A stretch of DNA of 64,000 bases from NCBI GenBank assembly GCA_022813625.1, contig JAKLMB010000013.1:806001-870000 (forward strand), in the 5' to 3' direction. The position numbers and the translations under genes are program-made. Source of the stretch: Aaosphaeria pasadenensis (Eukaryota > Ascomycota > Dothideomycetes > Pleosporales). Below, in pieces: positions 55,267-64,000 of the stretch. The notes under the pieces are model-generated. The model was given only the letters and a program-made list of their open reading frames with translations, had not been told where the DNA came from and made no database searches. The stretch's first letter is position 1, and each line of letters starts with the position of its first letter.

Positions 55267-55675
55267 TGTGAAGGTTGGAGATGTAGACTGTCGACGATGG
55301 CGGGGCGAGGATTCGCAGTTCGACTAATTTCAGCAAACAGTGCTCACGGGCAACTATCTGGTCGGCTCTATGAGTGGAGTAAAGGAAGTTGTTCTTGAAT
55401 TGATGCGGGGGTTTATTGTCGTAGTTCAAGACAGACGTCAAGGCACCTCTGATGTTACGAAGCTCTGGAGCTACACTGCCAAGAAGTGCACGGTTCACGC
55501 CTTCCCGGCCCAGCCTCATAGCAGCGCTACGCAACCTCACCTTAAGATCCAGTTCCCGGAATTAGCCAGCAACCAACCTCCAACTTGCGCCAGAACCACA
55601 TATTCGATCCATATATCCGGGAAGAGATCACATACCGCTCGCGAGCATATCACCGAATCTATACGAACCGCAGCC
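55267..55675. other. Shared promoter region of divergent Pre5 and Vps55
   Basis: About 410 bp. A frame in phase with Vps55 is open upstream for >100 codons but has no family match; read as leader. Confidence 0.55.
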
Positions 55676-56237
55676 ATGGCAGGAATCAAAACCATCATCG
55701 GACTATCCTTCGTACGTCTGCCTTGATAGCATGCTCCTCACGACATGTCTACACAATAGCATCACATTGAGGTACTAACCAGCGCATAGGTTTTGGCGAT
55801 AGGCTTCCTGCTCGTTATTCTCTCCGCCGCGCTCTTCAAGAGCTATCTCACTCTCCTCGTCGTCGCAACCTATGTCGTCGCGCCTTTGCCGAACTGGATA
55901 TGCGGTCGCGCAGCGAACCCGGATGATTTCATGGAGAGCTCCGGATCTGGTGTGATTGACTTTGGACGCTTCCTGACCGGCTTCTTCGTCGTCATGGGAA
56001 TTGGTAAGTCGAAAGATGGCAAAACTTGAACAACTATGCGCCGTCACATATAGCCCGGGTATCGCTATTCAAAGTAGGGTACTTGCGCTAACGTCTGCTA
56101 CAGCCCTTCCCTCCCTTCTCTGGCACTCCGCAGCGATTGCCGGAGGCGCTGCTGCTATGTCCATTGTTGGCGGTCTTCTGATTTACGGAACCATCATGAG
56201 TTTCACTTTGTTCTTCCAGGAGGAGCAAGAGTTCTGA
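55676..56237 (+). CDS. VPS55: Endosomal membrane protein Vps55
   Basis: Exons 55676-55711, 55790-56003 and 56104-56237 encode 127 residues. The protein is four hydrophobic segments with short loops, the OB-RGRP/LEPROT/Vps55 family: L-S-F-V-L-A-I-G-F-L-L-V-I-L-S-A-A-L (TM1), T-L-L-V-V-A-T-Y-V-V-A-P-L-P-N (TM2), F-L-T-G-F-F-V-V-M-G-I-A-L-P (TM3) and the last segment with G-T-I-M-S-F-T. Conserved N-W-I-C-G and D-F-M-E-S-S follow TM2. With Vps68 it moves cargo from late endosomes to the vacuole. The Vps68 gene is next, convergent, 489 bp away. The start M-A-G-I-K-T-I-I is the usual family start. Confidence 0.93.
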
Positions 56238-56726
56238 CTGCAGGGCCGGAATGAGGCATAGATGACGAGGAAGAGGTTCGATGTTGTATCGCATGTGAGG
56301 ATGTTGTATTTTAGCGGGATCCGCGAGGGTCGTACGTACGGGCCTCTGGGGTGCGCAGTAATACCCGAGATCGGAGGCTTTTCAGGTACATTGTTCTTTT
56401 TCTTTCAAATATCAAGCGCTTTTGTACGATCATATTGGATATATTGCATTCTGGGCATCTGGGTTTCATGACATAATTCACATGCACAGTATCTGAGTGA
56501 AGCTTGGTGATGTAATGATGTCTTCGATTTCAACGGACATCCCTGAACGCCTAATGCTATGATCGTACACTTCAAATTCATGCGATGATTCCACACCTCC
56601 ATATGACAATCCAAGGGTATTTCGACTGCCATGTTGCAATTGCCAATTCGCGACCCGCCTATTGTACCAACAACAACCTCGCTGCATCCAAGGCCATACA
56701 CAGTGACCGATTTACATTCATATGAT
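56238..56726. other. Convergent 3' flanks of Vps55 and Vps68
   Basis: Only weak antisense frames; no gene or repeat. Confidence 0.6.
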
Positions 56727-57373
56727 CTACAACGCAAGGTTATAGGTATATTCGTCTTCCATATTCTGCGCAACCCAGAGCACAGCAGAGCTATGTATTC
56801 GTTAGCATCGTACTTCGCAGATCCCACGACTTCTTGCAAACTTACCTGAGCATAACCAAGCCATTAGCAACGACATTACCGACGCCCAGCCAAAGCGTCG
56901 GCCAGATGTACTCTCGCACGACGTATTTCAGCACAAGCACAGTGACGCTACCCGCCAATCCACCAGCCAACAGCGCAAAACCCAAGAACAGAACCAATCT
57001 AGCCTTCCACGCAACGCCGTTGCCGCTGTAGCTGAAGCTGTCCGCGGAAAGGCGGGACTTGTCGATGCTGTTGATAACGAGCATGCCGAGCGCGCTGCAG
57101 ATTCCGGGGATCCAGTCCACGAACGTAATGTGCACCGGAGGGTCGGATGGGTTCAGGGCGGATTTGGACCAGACGGCGATGTCGATGAGGCAGTAGAAGC
57201 CAAGCGAGAACTGCGCGGAACAGGTTAGTATTCAATGATGCGCGCGATTCCGAGGCCTCAGAAGGTTCGGGGCTGCCTACCAGAGCTCCTGCGGCATAGA
57301 CGCCGGCTGTCCTGGTATTGGCACTGTTCAACCAGGCAGGCTTGGGGAACCTGAAAGGATGGTGGGCCGACAT
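56727..57373 (-). CDS. VPS68: Vps55 partner Vps68 (UPF0220/TMEM50 family)
   Basis: Exons 57373-57281, 57210-56846 and 56790-56727 encode 173 residues. The N-terminus is short and polar. Four membrane spans follow: A-G-V-Y-A-A-G-A-L-F-S-L-G-F-Y-C, then, after an I-D loop, W-I-P-G-I-C-S-A-L-G-M-L-V-I, L-V-L-F-L-G-F-A-L-L-A-G-G-L and W-L-G-V-G-N-V-V-A-N-G-L-V-M-L. The loop sequence V-D-W-I-P-G and the C-terminal tail E-D-E-Y-T-Y-N-L are Vps68 signatures. Vps68 is needed with Vps55 for late-endosome-to-vacuole sorting. Tail-to-tail with Vps55; divergent from Loc1 with ~300 bp between starts. Confidence 0.93.
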
Positions 57374-57675
57374 ATTGCAGTCTAGATCCGGATAATTGCG
57401 TATTGCTCGAAGGGGTCGGTGGATATGTAGTCGTTGGCTCGAGGTCTCGTTGCTTGATAGATGGTATGTAGTTACAGTTGTTGCGCAGGTCGTCGTCGCA
57501 GTTGCAGCTTGCAAGGCCAAGGTCGCGGTTGCCGGCCCCAGCCTCTCGCACTAACCCCATCTAGTTTACCCATCGGTATCAGCAACCGCCGACCTAGACC
57601 AATGCTCACAAAAAAAGTTCGAGCTGCGCGCACTCGCAGATCCTCCATTCTACAACACACGCATCACAAACAGAC
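57374..57675. other. Shared promoter region of divergent Vps68 and Loc1
   Basis: About 300 bp holding both promoters; no distinct element recognised. Confidence 0.5.
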
Positions 57676-58263
57676 ATGGCCCCATCGAAACCTTCCCACA
57701 AGGGAAAATCCGGCGGCAAGCTCGGATCCGCAGCCAAAAAGCCTTCTGGCTCCAAACCCAAAGGAAGCGCTCCTACTGGAATTTCAAAGCGACAACAAAA
57801 GTCACAAACGCTGCTGAAGCCCGGCGGCGCACAGAAGACGAAGTCTAAACCTGTCAATAACGGAAGGAAAAAGAAGCGTGTCTATACAGAGGCAGAATTG
57901 GACATTCCCAAGCTCAACAGCATCATACCTGCAGGTATCGCAAAGCCAAAGGGCCAGAAGAAGGGAAAGATTTTTGTCGACGATGCTGAGAGCATGATTG
58001 CGATTATGAGTGTTGTCAATGCTGAAAAGGAGGGTCAAGTGGAGAGCAAGATCATGCGCGCGCGACAATTGGAGGAGGTTAGAGAAGCGAAGAGGAAGGA
58101 GGCAGAGAAGAGGAGTGCAGAGAAGGAGAAGAAGTTTGAGGAGAGGAAACAGGGCCTCAAGAAGAAGAGGAGCAAGCAGTCGGACAAGTCTGAGTTTGAC
58201 GATGTGGAAAATGAGGCCCCACAGAAGGATAAGAAGTCAAAGAAGAGAGTCTCTTTTGGTTGA
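57676..58263 (+). CDS. LOC1: Ribosome biogenesis / mRNA localisation factor Loc1
   Basis: One exon, 195 residues, very basic. The N-terminal ~60 residues are a Lys/Ser/Gly/Pro-rich disordered tail. The conserved core begins near residue 75 with D-I-P-K-L-N-S-I-I-P-A-G, then K-P-K-G-Q-K-K-G-K-I-F-V-D-D, A-E-S-M-I-A-I-M and V-N-A-E-K-E-G-Q-V-E-S-K, followed by a long charged coiled coil (R-Q-L-E-E-V-R-E-A-K-R-K-E-A-E-K-R). In yeast Loc1 is a nuclear double-stranded-RNA-binding chaperone for 60S assembly and ASH1 mRNA localisation. Its stop is ~100 bp from the convergent hydrolase stop. Confidence 0.88.
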   Translation: MAPSKPSHKGKSGGKLGSAAKKPSGSKPKGSAPTGISKRQQKSQTLLKPGGAQKTKSKPVNNGRKKKRVYTEAELDIPKLNSIIPAGIAKPKGQKKGKIFVDDAESMIAIMSVVNAEKEGQVESKIMRARQLEEVREAKRKEAEKRSAEKEKKFEERKQGLKKKRSKQSDKSEFDDVENEAPQKDKKSKKRVSFG

Positions 58264-58362
58264 GGAGGTGAACAGGAGCAGAAAATTATTGGTGTGGTCT
58301 ATGGACTATCTACGAATGATGTCTAAAAGTCTAATGATACCCTTTCTCGATGCATCAACAAA

Positions 58363-60010
58363 TTAACTCAAGGGCACGGTCAGTCGCCTATTTGACGGAT
58401 CCCACTTCGGATACTTTTTGCCTGCTTCCACGTTTCCAATCACCACTGCATCGTTATCCTCGTTCAAGGCATTTAGGTCCACACTCTCGTGCATCTTCAT
58501 GAGGAAGGCGACAACTGCCGTTGCGAACCATCTTTTGCCGCCGACCTGGAACCAGCTAAGATGGCCACCCCAGTTTGTAGTACACAATACGGCGTATGGA
58601 TTTTGTTTGAATTCTTCGAAGGGGATTGCTTCGATATGGGATATCTGTTGGGGGTGAGCTACAGTTACAGTGGGGAGAATAAAATACTGAAGGCACTCAC
58701 GGGATCATCTTCTGCGCTTACACCTAAAAATGGGATTCTGATGGCGGAGACTGCATCGGTCGATGATGAATCTCGGTAATAAGCTCCCTCCGTCGGATAC
58801 CCCCAAGTAGGACCTTGTATAACTCTATTCAATGTATATTAGCAGCGTCGAAGATTCTGTCATCTTTACAGGGCCACTTACCTATCGAATTCATACAAAT
58901 ACCGGCAATTCATGACGTCCTCGTGTTTGATCTTCGGGTTTTGCAGTATTTGATCTTTGTGCAGTGCGTACAGCTTCTTGAGATTGGTTCCCATCGTCCT
59001 GCTGTACACCTGCATTCCGATAAATGACCTTAATAGCCCCTGATGCGAAACATCCAAATTCCAAGGATTCGAGCAAGCAACCGCAGACTTCAAAACGCAC
59101 GCCTCACCCTCTTCAGCGACATAATTCGTCAGAATGTTCGCGCCCAGGGAGAACCCGATTCCATAAAGCGGCCTATTCGGGAAAGCCGACCGTAAGAATT
59201 CAACAGTCTGCCTTAGATCCCAAGTCGTACGAGCATTGAAAAGCTGAGGCGTGGTGATCTTCGACAGGGCGCATCCCCGCGAATTCACAACGCATGCCTC
59301 CCAGCCTGCTGCTGTGATCGGCGCGACGACATGCCGGAGATAAACCTCGTGAGATCCGCCAGAGAGGCCGTGGAGACAGATTAGCATTGGTTTGTCGTCA
59401 TCGCTGGAAATGTTGTCGAAGTCCTCTTTGCTGTAGTATGTGGTTCTTTCCGGGAGGGTGGTGTCGGGTTCGTAGTCGGATGGCGGGACTACGAAGTCGA
59501 CGGCAAATTGGCCAGCATATAGACTATGAGTTGATTGAAATACGTTTCGTTTGTAGTCTGTTTGGAGTCAGTTTACATATTCATCTAGATGTACCCCAAT
59601 ACTAATGCTGATCCAAACTTTAGAATCATATGCTCCAGACGAACATAAATCGCAAGATTAACTGGCCAAGAGTCCCATACAGACTCTATGATACCCAACA
59701 CTCATAAACAAGTTCACAAACACGTGTACATGGGATTAAAATCAAGTTTGATAAACAGCGATCTTAATAAACAACTTCTTGATATCTTTCTGCACTTACG
59801 AACTGGGGGTCCGGCGTCCTTGATGGCAGTCCACATTGTCTGAAGATGACCATTGAAGAGTGCGGGATTTAGTCGACATGGTGGTATGACATCTTCCACA
59901 AAATGGCTAAAGGACTGCTTTCCTCCAGACTTCAATCTGAGGGTTATGGGGTCCTTAGAATGGGTGAATGATGTCTTGGCGTAGCCCGCGAGCCATGTGA
60001 CGTCGAACAT
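58363..60010 (-). CDS. Alpha/beta hydrolase, YheT/EMB8 family (Eht1/Eeb1-like)
   Basis: Exons 60010-59800, 59557-58882, 58824-58701 and 58644-58363 encode 430 residues. The family contains the yeast medium-chain acyl-CoA:ethanol esterases Eht1/Eeb1 and the related Ymr210w. The oxyanion/HG block is L-I-C-L-H-G-L-S-G-G, the nucleophile elbow G-F-S-L-G-A-N (Ser in G-x-S-x-G), the acid is in S-A-E-D-D-P, and the histidine in T-N-W-G-G-H-L-S-W. The family N-terminal motif N-P-A-L-F-N-G-H-L-Q-T is in exon 1. Which acyl substrate it uses cannot be told. No signal peptide; a peripheral, lipid-droplet or mitochondrial place is possible. Introns use GTAAGT/GTGAGT donors; one is 242 nt, long for this window. 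Confidence 0.9.
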
Positions 60011-60526
60011 TGTAGTGGAGCAATCTATTTTGATAAATTTAGTATTTTATCTAATAGTATAGCCTGGGGATTCAGGATCAGAAGGAGGGAGATACTAACT
60101 ATGTAGAGGGTGATCGGGGTGAGGGACTAAGGACTCAGGACCAAGTACGCAGTATGATGACTTGAGATTAGACGTATCCGTGTTCCACATGCAACGAATG
60201 CTGAAAAGACCAGGCTATGCAAAAGAGAACAAGATAGTTAAAATATGCCGCTTGTCAATCCTAATTCGAGCAGGAAAATGAAAAGAAAAATCTGGACAAC
60301 TTTCTATCCCAAATTGACGCTCTGTGCACCTAGTTGTACTCGTAGGCCTCGGTCAAATTGAGGACAACGATTGGTTGTGGAAGCGCGTTAGGCGGGAGGT
60401 GTGACAGCCGCGTTCGCGCCGCTCAACGTCGCGCTATTGTTCTACGGTTCATCTTCAACTTCAATACGCCATGCAGTGACGACGAAGGAGCTGCTGGTGG
60501 ACGTCGCCCACATCTCGATATCTACC
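60011..60526. other. Intergenic between hydrolase and Scc4 (divergent)
   Basis: About 515 bp holding both promoters. GC-rich sequence at 60380-60440 (including TTCGCGCC) lies ~100 bp before the Scc4 start. Confidence 0.5.
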
Positions 60527-63289
60527 ATGGACCCGCGATACCAGTGGCCTCAGCAGGGCTACCCCAACGGCCAATATGCGCAACCTATGCATCCCAACGG
60601 CTACCCCCCCGCCGCAAACGGATTCCAACCAGTTCACCCTCAGCAGCAGATGATGCCCGTCTATCCTCCCCAGCAGCCTATGTCGAATCATCCGCAAGTC
60701 ATAATACCTCCTCGACCCTCCCCTCAACAACAGTACCATCCGAACCATGCCCAAGTCCTCCAAGGGCCCCCTCCACAGCAACGATCTTCACAACCGCAAG
60801 TCGTGATTCCACCAAGAAACCTAAGTCCAAACGTTATGGGCCAGGCGCAAAATCCAAAGATACGCCAGGTTCAAGTTCTGTCGCATAAGCCTATTAGCGG
60901 AGCCCCATCACGCGAAGGACAAGGCCATGCAAGACCGCTGCAGAACGAGAATCCCGAATCGAAGCCGCCCCAACGGTTGCAAGCACACCAGGAGAACATG
61001 CCTCGGTCCCAACAGCGAAATGGCAGCCTCCCGTCCTCAAATCCAAGTCAACATAGATCGCCGCTCCAGAACCAACAACAGGGTCCCTATCAGCGAACGC
61101 CGTCGTCTCAGTACCAGTCCAGCCAGCATCGAAGCTCGCTGCCCCAGACTCCATCTTCACAAAATCGCGCACACCCACAAGTAGTCATTCCGGGAAAATC
61201 TACGTCCGTCACACCTTCGTCAACGCCCACACTAGTCAATGAATCATTACCGGTGGACCTTAATGTTTTGCTTCTTGCGGCGGCCGACGAGTACATTGAC
61301 GCTGCGCGTGCACTGGGATCAGTCACGGCAATGGTGCAGAGACCGGCGGATTTGGAGCAGTATCAAAAACTCATGGCAACCGGACTGGGATGCATGGAAG
61401 CTGTGCTGAAAAGGTACAACCATGCGCCGCGAGACGAGGCGAAGTTAAGGCTCAGATTTGCGAGCCTACTCGTGGAGGAAACTGACAATGATGTGGAAAT
61501 TGAAGATGTCATAACGAAAGGAGTCAGTTGAGCCTGATCTGATTTGTAATTTCCAGCTAACAATGTCGTAGATTGCTTTGTGTTCTAGATGCCGCCTTCT
61601 CGACATAAAATATAGCTTGCAGCACCTATCCGTCCGATACCAGGCCCAAACGAACCTCCGAGCAGCTTTCAAGACTTTGGATGGCCACATCTCGGAAGTG
61701 GAAACTTTCAGACATATAGCATGGGTCTATGCTTTCCGCTTTCTCAAGGTCTCTCTCGCACTTCAGGGGCCTGGCAAACCAGAATATGCCCCAGCGCTCC
61801 AGCAACTACATGCAATTTCCAGCCATGCAGAGCGAGAGGGTGACCGAGCAGTATACGTCACAAGTAATGTCCTACAGGCTCTTATTCACGTAAAGACTTC
61901 ATCCCCGGATCGACTTGAGCATGCGCAACGTGCCATTGCCTCCGCCAGAAGTCTTCAACTGCAGACTTCCGTTGAGCAACTCGGGTCAATAGCCGCCTTG
62001 ATCGATTGTGTCGAGGTTGCGTGCAGCTTGCAACAGGGAACTCCTGACAAGAATAAGGTAGCTGCATTGCAAGCGAATCTGAATACCAGTCTAGAAGCTA
62101 AATCACCATACTTTCCCATTCTCATCGAGAGGAGTTCGGGAGGAAGCTCGACTATGACGACAGGAGGAATTTTCAGGAAGACGAACGATGGTCGCGATGA
62201 GCTTGTGTTCTCTTGGCTTTCCAAGGATGACCTCACGAAGTTGGCGTACTACCTCAGTGGCGTAGTGTCGCTGGCTCATGATAGTAGAGGTCCAGATTAT
62301 TTGACTGAGGGCCTCAAAACTACCCAAGGTTTGTGTCTCATCTACTCTATAAGAATTGTGCATTGACTGACTATGGTACAGAAGCTCTACAGCGGCCCTC
62401 ATATGCACCACTACCTCTCTCGACATGCTTGCAACGAAGGAGCTGGTTATCAACTCTCGACTGGCATGTGAGCTTCACTCTAGGACTCGTTGCTTGCCAC
62501 ACGGAGGACATGCGCCACACAAATGAAGCTGTGATATCTCTCCGCAATCGCCTTGGCCAGTCACCTTTCAATAATGGCGAGCCCTATACGATCATGCTAC
62601 AGTACCTGTCTGGCTTGCAGGACCAGTTGAGGGGATCCTTCGATTCCGCGCTTGCAGCCTGGGGCTCACCCGTGTTTGCTTTACCGACCGCTGGCGCTCA
62701 TGCCGACTTCAAGACTGACCTTGCAATTTTAGCCACCATGAATCGTATCTTGATTGTTATGAATCCTCTACACCCAGAACATTACCTTTCCGACATTCTA
62801 TTTGCCCAGCTTGAACCTCTTTGCACCAACCATCCTCACCTATATATCAGTACCGGGTTTAAACTCATTCGCGCTTTCACATCAGCAACAAAAACATCCA
62901 TCAATCGCCAAAAGACGCTTGTATCGAACGCTATCGTCAGCTCGCAAAAGTTGCAACAATTCCGCAACTTCCAGTTCGTGACGATGTGCTTGAACTACAT
63001 GGCTGTACTTTTCTTTGCCGACGGTATGGATACTCAGGCTGTTAAGAGCGTCCGGGCAGCCCGACAGATGGCAAATCACAACCGCAATGCGCTATGGCGA
63101 GCAGTTGCGCTAGGCCTGTGTATCCCCACATTTCAACGGCATGGATTCATGCAGGACGCAACTGCCTGCCAGATCGAACTCCAGAAATTGTGGGACTACT
63201 TACCGGACTCGATGAAGAATGAGATCGCCGGGTACGCTGGGTTCCAGGAAGCCAACACCGGCAACGGCGATTTCTACATGCAGGGATGA
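60527..63289 (+). CDS. SCC4: Cohesin loading factor Scc4/Mau2
   Basis: Exons 60527-61522, 61572-62328 and 62382-63289 encode 886 residues. Scc4 is the TPR partner of Scc2 and loads cohesin on chromosomes. The first ~235 residues are Gln/Pro/Ser-rich and disordered (Y-P-P-Q-Q-P-M, P-Q-V-V-I-P-P-R), a fungal extension. The Cohesin_load TPR array starts near 250 (L-N-V-L-L-L-A-A-A-D-E-Y-I-D-A-A) and includes A-L-C-S-R-C-R-L-L-D-I-K-Y-S across the first splice, H-I-A-W-V-Y-A-F-R-F-L, and C-terminal helices with F-Q-F-V-T-M-C-L-N-Y. The ATG at 60527 is the first after the GC-rich leader; an in-frame ATG at 60401 is possible but unlikely. The C-terminus ends G-D-F-Y-M-Q-G. Confidence 0.9.
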
Positions 63290-63904
63290 GCTCTTTGAGG
63301 GGAGACATCAGGGATGGCGTTACAGCATTTACGAGGAGTCTCTCTTTCATCAACCGGAAAACCCAACGGGAGTCATGGATCATTTGGGTGTATAACTGTT
63401 TATTTGTTGATGTACAGCATCAGGCGCGCTATATCCATTCAAGTTATACATGATGGAAATGCGACGAAGTGGCTATAAGACCACTTGTCGCGATCATTTG
63501 TTGTTTCTAGGGTTCACAAGGCATGGTGGATGTTTTCGAGACAAGAAAGGCTATACGGGTATAGGTAATTTTCGGTTGTTACTTCAATGCCTTTCGTACT
63601 ATATCATACCCATTCAGCGATTATTACCCGCTTCGGCAGTATCTATTTCAATTTGAAGCATCTATATGAGACATCCTTTGACTACTCGAGTTGCGATGTG
63701 AGAGTATGTAAACGAATAACTATATTTGTGTTTATTTATGGCCGAGGCTTTTAGCCTTGGCGCTCGATTCCCCGCAAACCTCCGCAAATCCCCATTTGAT
63801 CTACCTGCATCGACCAAGCTGCTGCGAGTCATCCCCATGTCACTACCGAACTCTTTCCGTAGATATTTACAATTAAATATATACCATCATTTACACCTAA
63901 TTCA
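63290..63904. other. 3' flank of Scc4; no gene seen
   Basis: AT-rich with short frames only. Confidence 0.6.
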
Positions 63905-64000
63905 CTAGTGCTGTTCTTGCTCGTTGCCGTTCCAATTCGATCTTCTCACCAACTCTAGATACCCTTTGTAGCTCCACCGAGCTGCATTCCCCATAGCCAA
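63905..64000 (-). CDS. Possible C-terminal end of a gene beyond the right edge
   Basis: A minus-strand frame enters at the edge and ends at the TAG at 63907-63905 after about 31 codons, with a coding-like mix of residues (N-A-A-R-W-S-Y-K-G-Y-L-E-L-V-R-R...N-E-Q-E-Q-H). It would be convergent with Scc4. No family is recognised and the piece is too short to be sure. Confidence 0.3.
   Translation of the reverse strand: MAMGNAARWSYKGYLELVRRSNWNGNEQEQH

Noticed and set aside
55340..55675. N-terminal extension of Vps55 by >100 in-frame codons
   Set aside because: Vps55 proteins are ~130 residues and begin M-A-G-x-K; the extension is not membrane-like or recognisable.
1..64000. CRISPR arrays, secondary-metabolite cluster, intact transposon, giant mobile element (captain-type) genes
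   Set aside because: No regularly spaced repeats, no PKS/NRPS/terpene synthase or tailoring genes, no full transposase or tyrosine recombinase were seen.

Overview
The window is nuclear DNA of a filamentous ascomycete (Pezizomycotina). Most genes carry short introns (roughly 45-85 nt) with GTRNGT-type donors and YAG acceptors. The proteins are typical fungal housekeeping families (Sec16, Neo1, Rpc82, Qcr2, Atg37, Mis6, Loc1, Scc4). Genes lie on both strands, each with its own promoter, and there are no operons. I did not assign a class or species. I built 27 gene models; every spliced model keeps frame across its joins and ends at a stop, apart from genes cut by the window edges.

Layout. 1-1726: 5' part of a secreted S41-family peptidase, cut by the left edge. 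1727-7149: a 5.4 kb stretch with no supported gene. 7150-9522: four-exon DUF4246 gene. 9523-11958: weakly supported sequence with a small Cys-rich ORF and an isolated TATA box. 11959-13459: divergent pair, an organellar GGQ release-factor-like protein and a small subunit of serine palmitoyltransferase. 14864-15867: two divergent unrecognised ORFs. 17688-20266: Mis6/CENP-I. 20422-22420: TRI12-type MFS transporter. 23544-24889: Tad3. 25318-26859: Orc5, with a Tc1-like transposase fragment running antisense into its 3' end. 27669-29600: SelO/Fmp40. 30066-31462: DCAF4-like WD40 protein. 31926-33211: Atg37/ACBD5. 33653-37672: Neo1 flippase. 38989-44547: Sec16. 45034-47010: Rpc82. 47596-49148: Qcr2. 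49711-50120: CENP-W. 50382-52868: Mak10/NAA35. 53457-53813: F1-ATPase epsilon. 54401-55266: proteasome alpha6/Pre5. 55676-56237 and 56727-57373: Vps55 and Vps68, tail to tail. 57676-58263: Loc1. 58363-60010: YheT/EMB8-type esterase. 60527-63289: Scc4/Mau2. 63905-64000: possible C-terminus of a further gene.

Functional links. Vps55 and Vps68 are partners in one endosomal complex and are adjacent genes here. Mis6/CENP-I and CENP-W are both inner-kinetochore proteins; Orc5 and Scc4 add replication and cohesin loading, so chromosome maintenance is well represented. Sec16, Neo1 and Vps55/68 serve the secretory and endosomal system. Qcr2, F1 epsilon, SelO and the GGQ factor are mitochondrial. There is no secondary-metabolite cluster, CRISPR array or intact transposon. 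The most unusual signal is compositional: in at least five long genes (a sixth, SelO, looks similar) the sense strand is strongly C-rich and then flips to strongly G-rich in the last few hundred bases before the stop. This is described in the findings.
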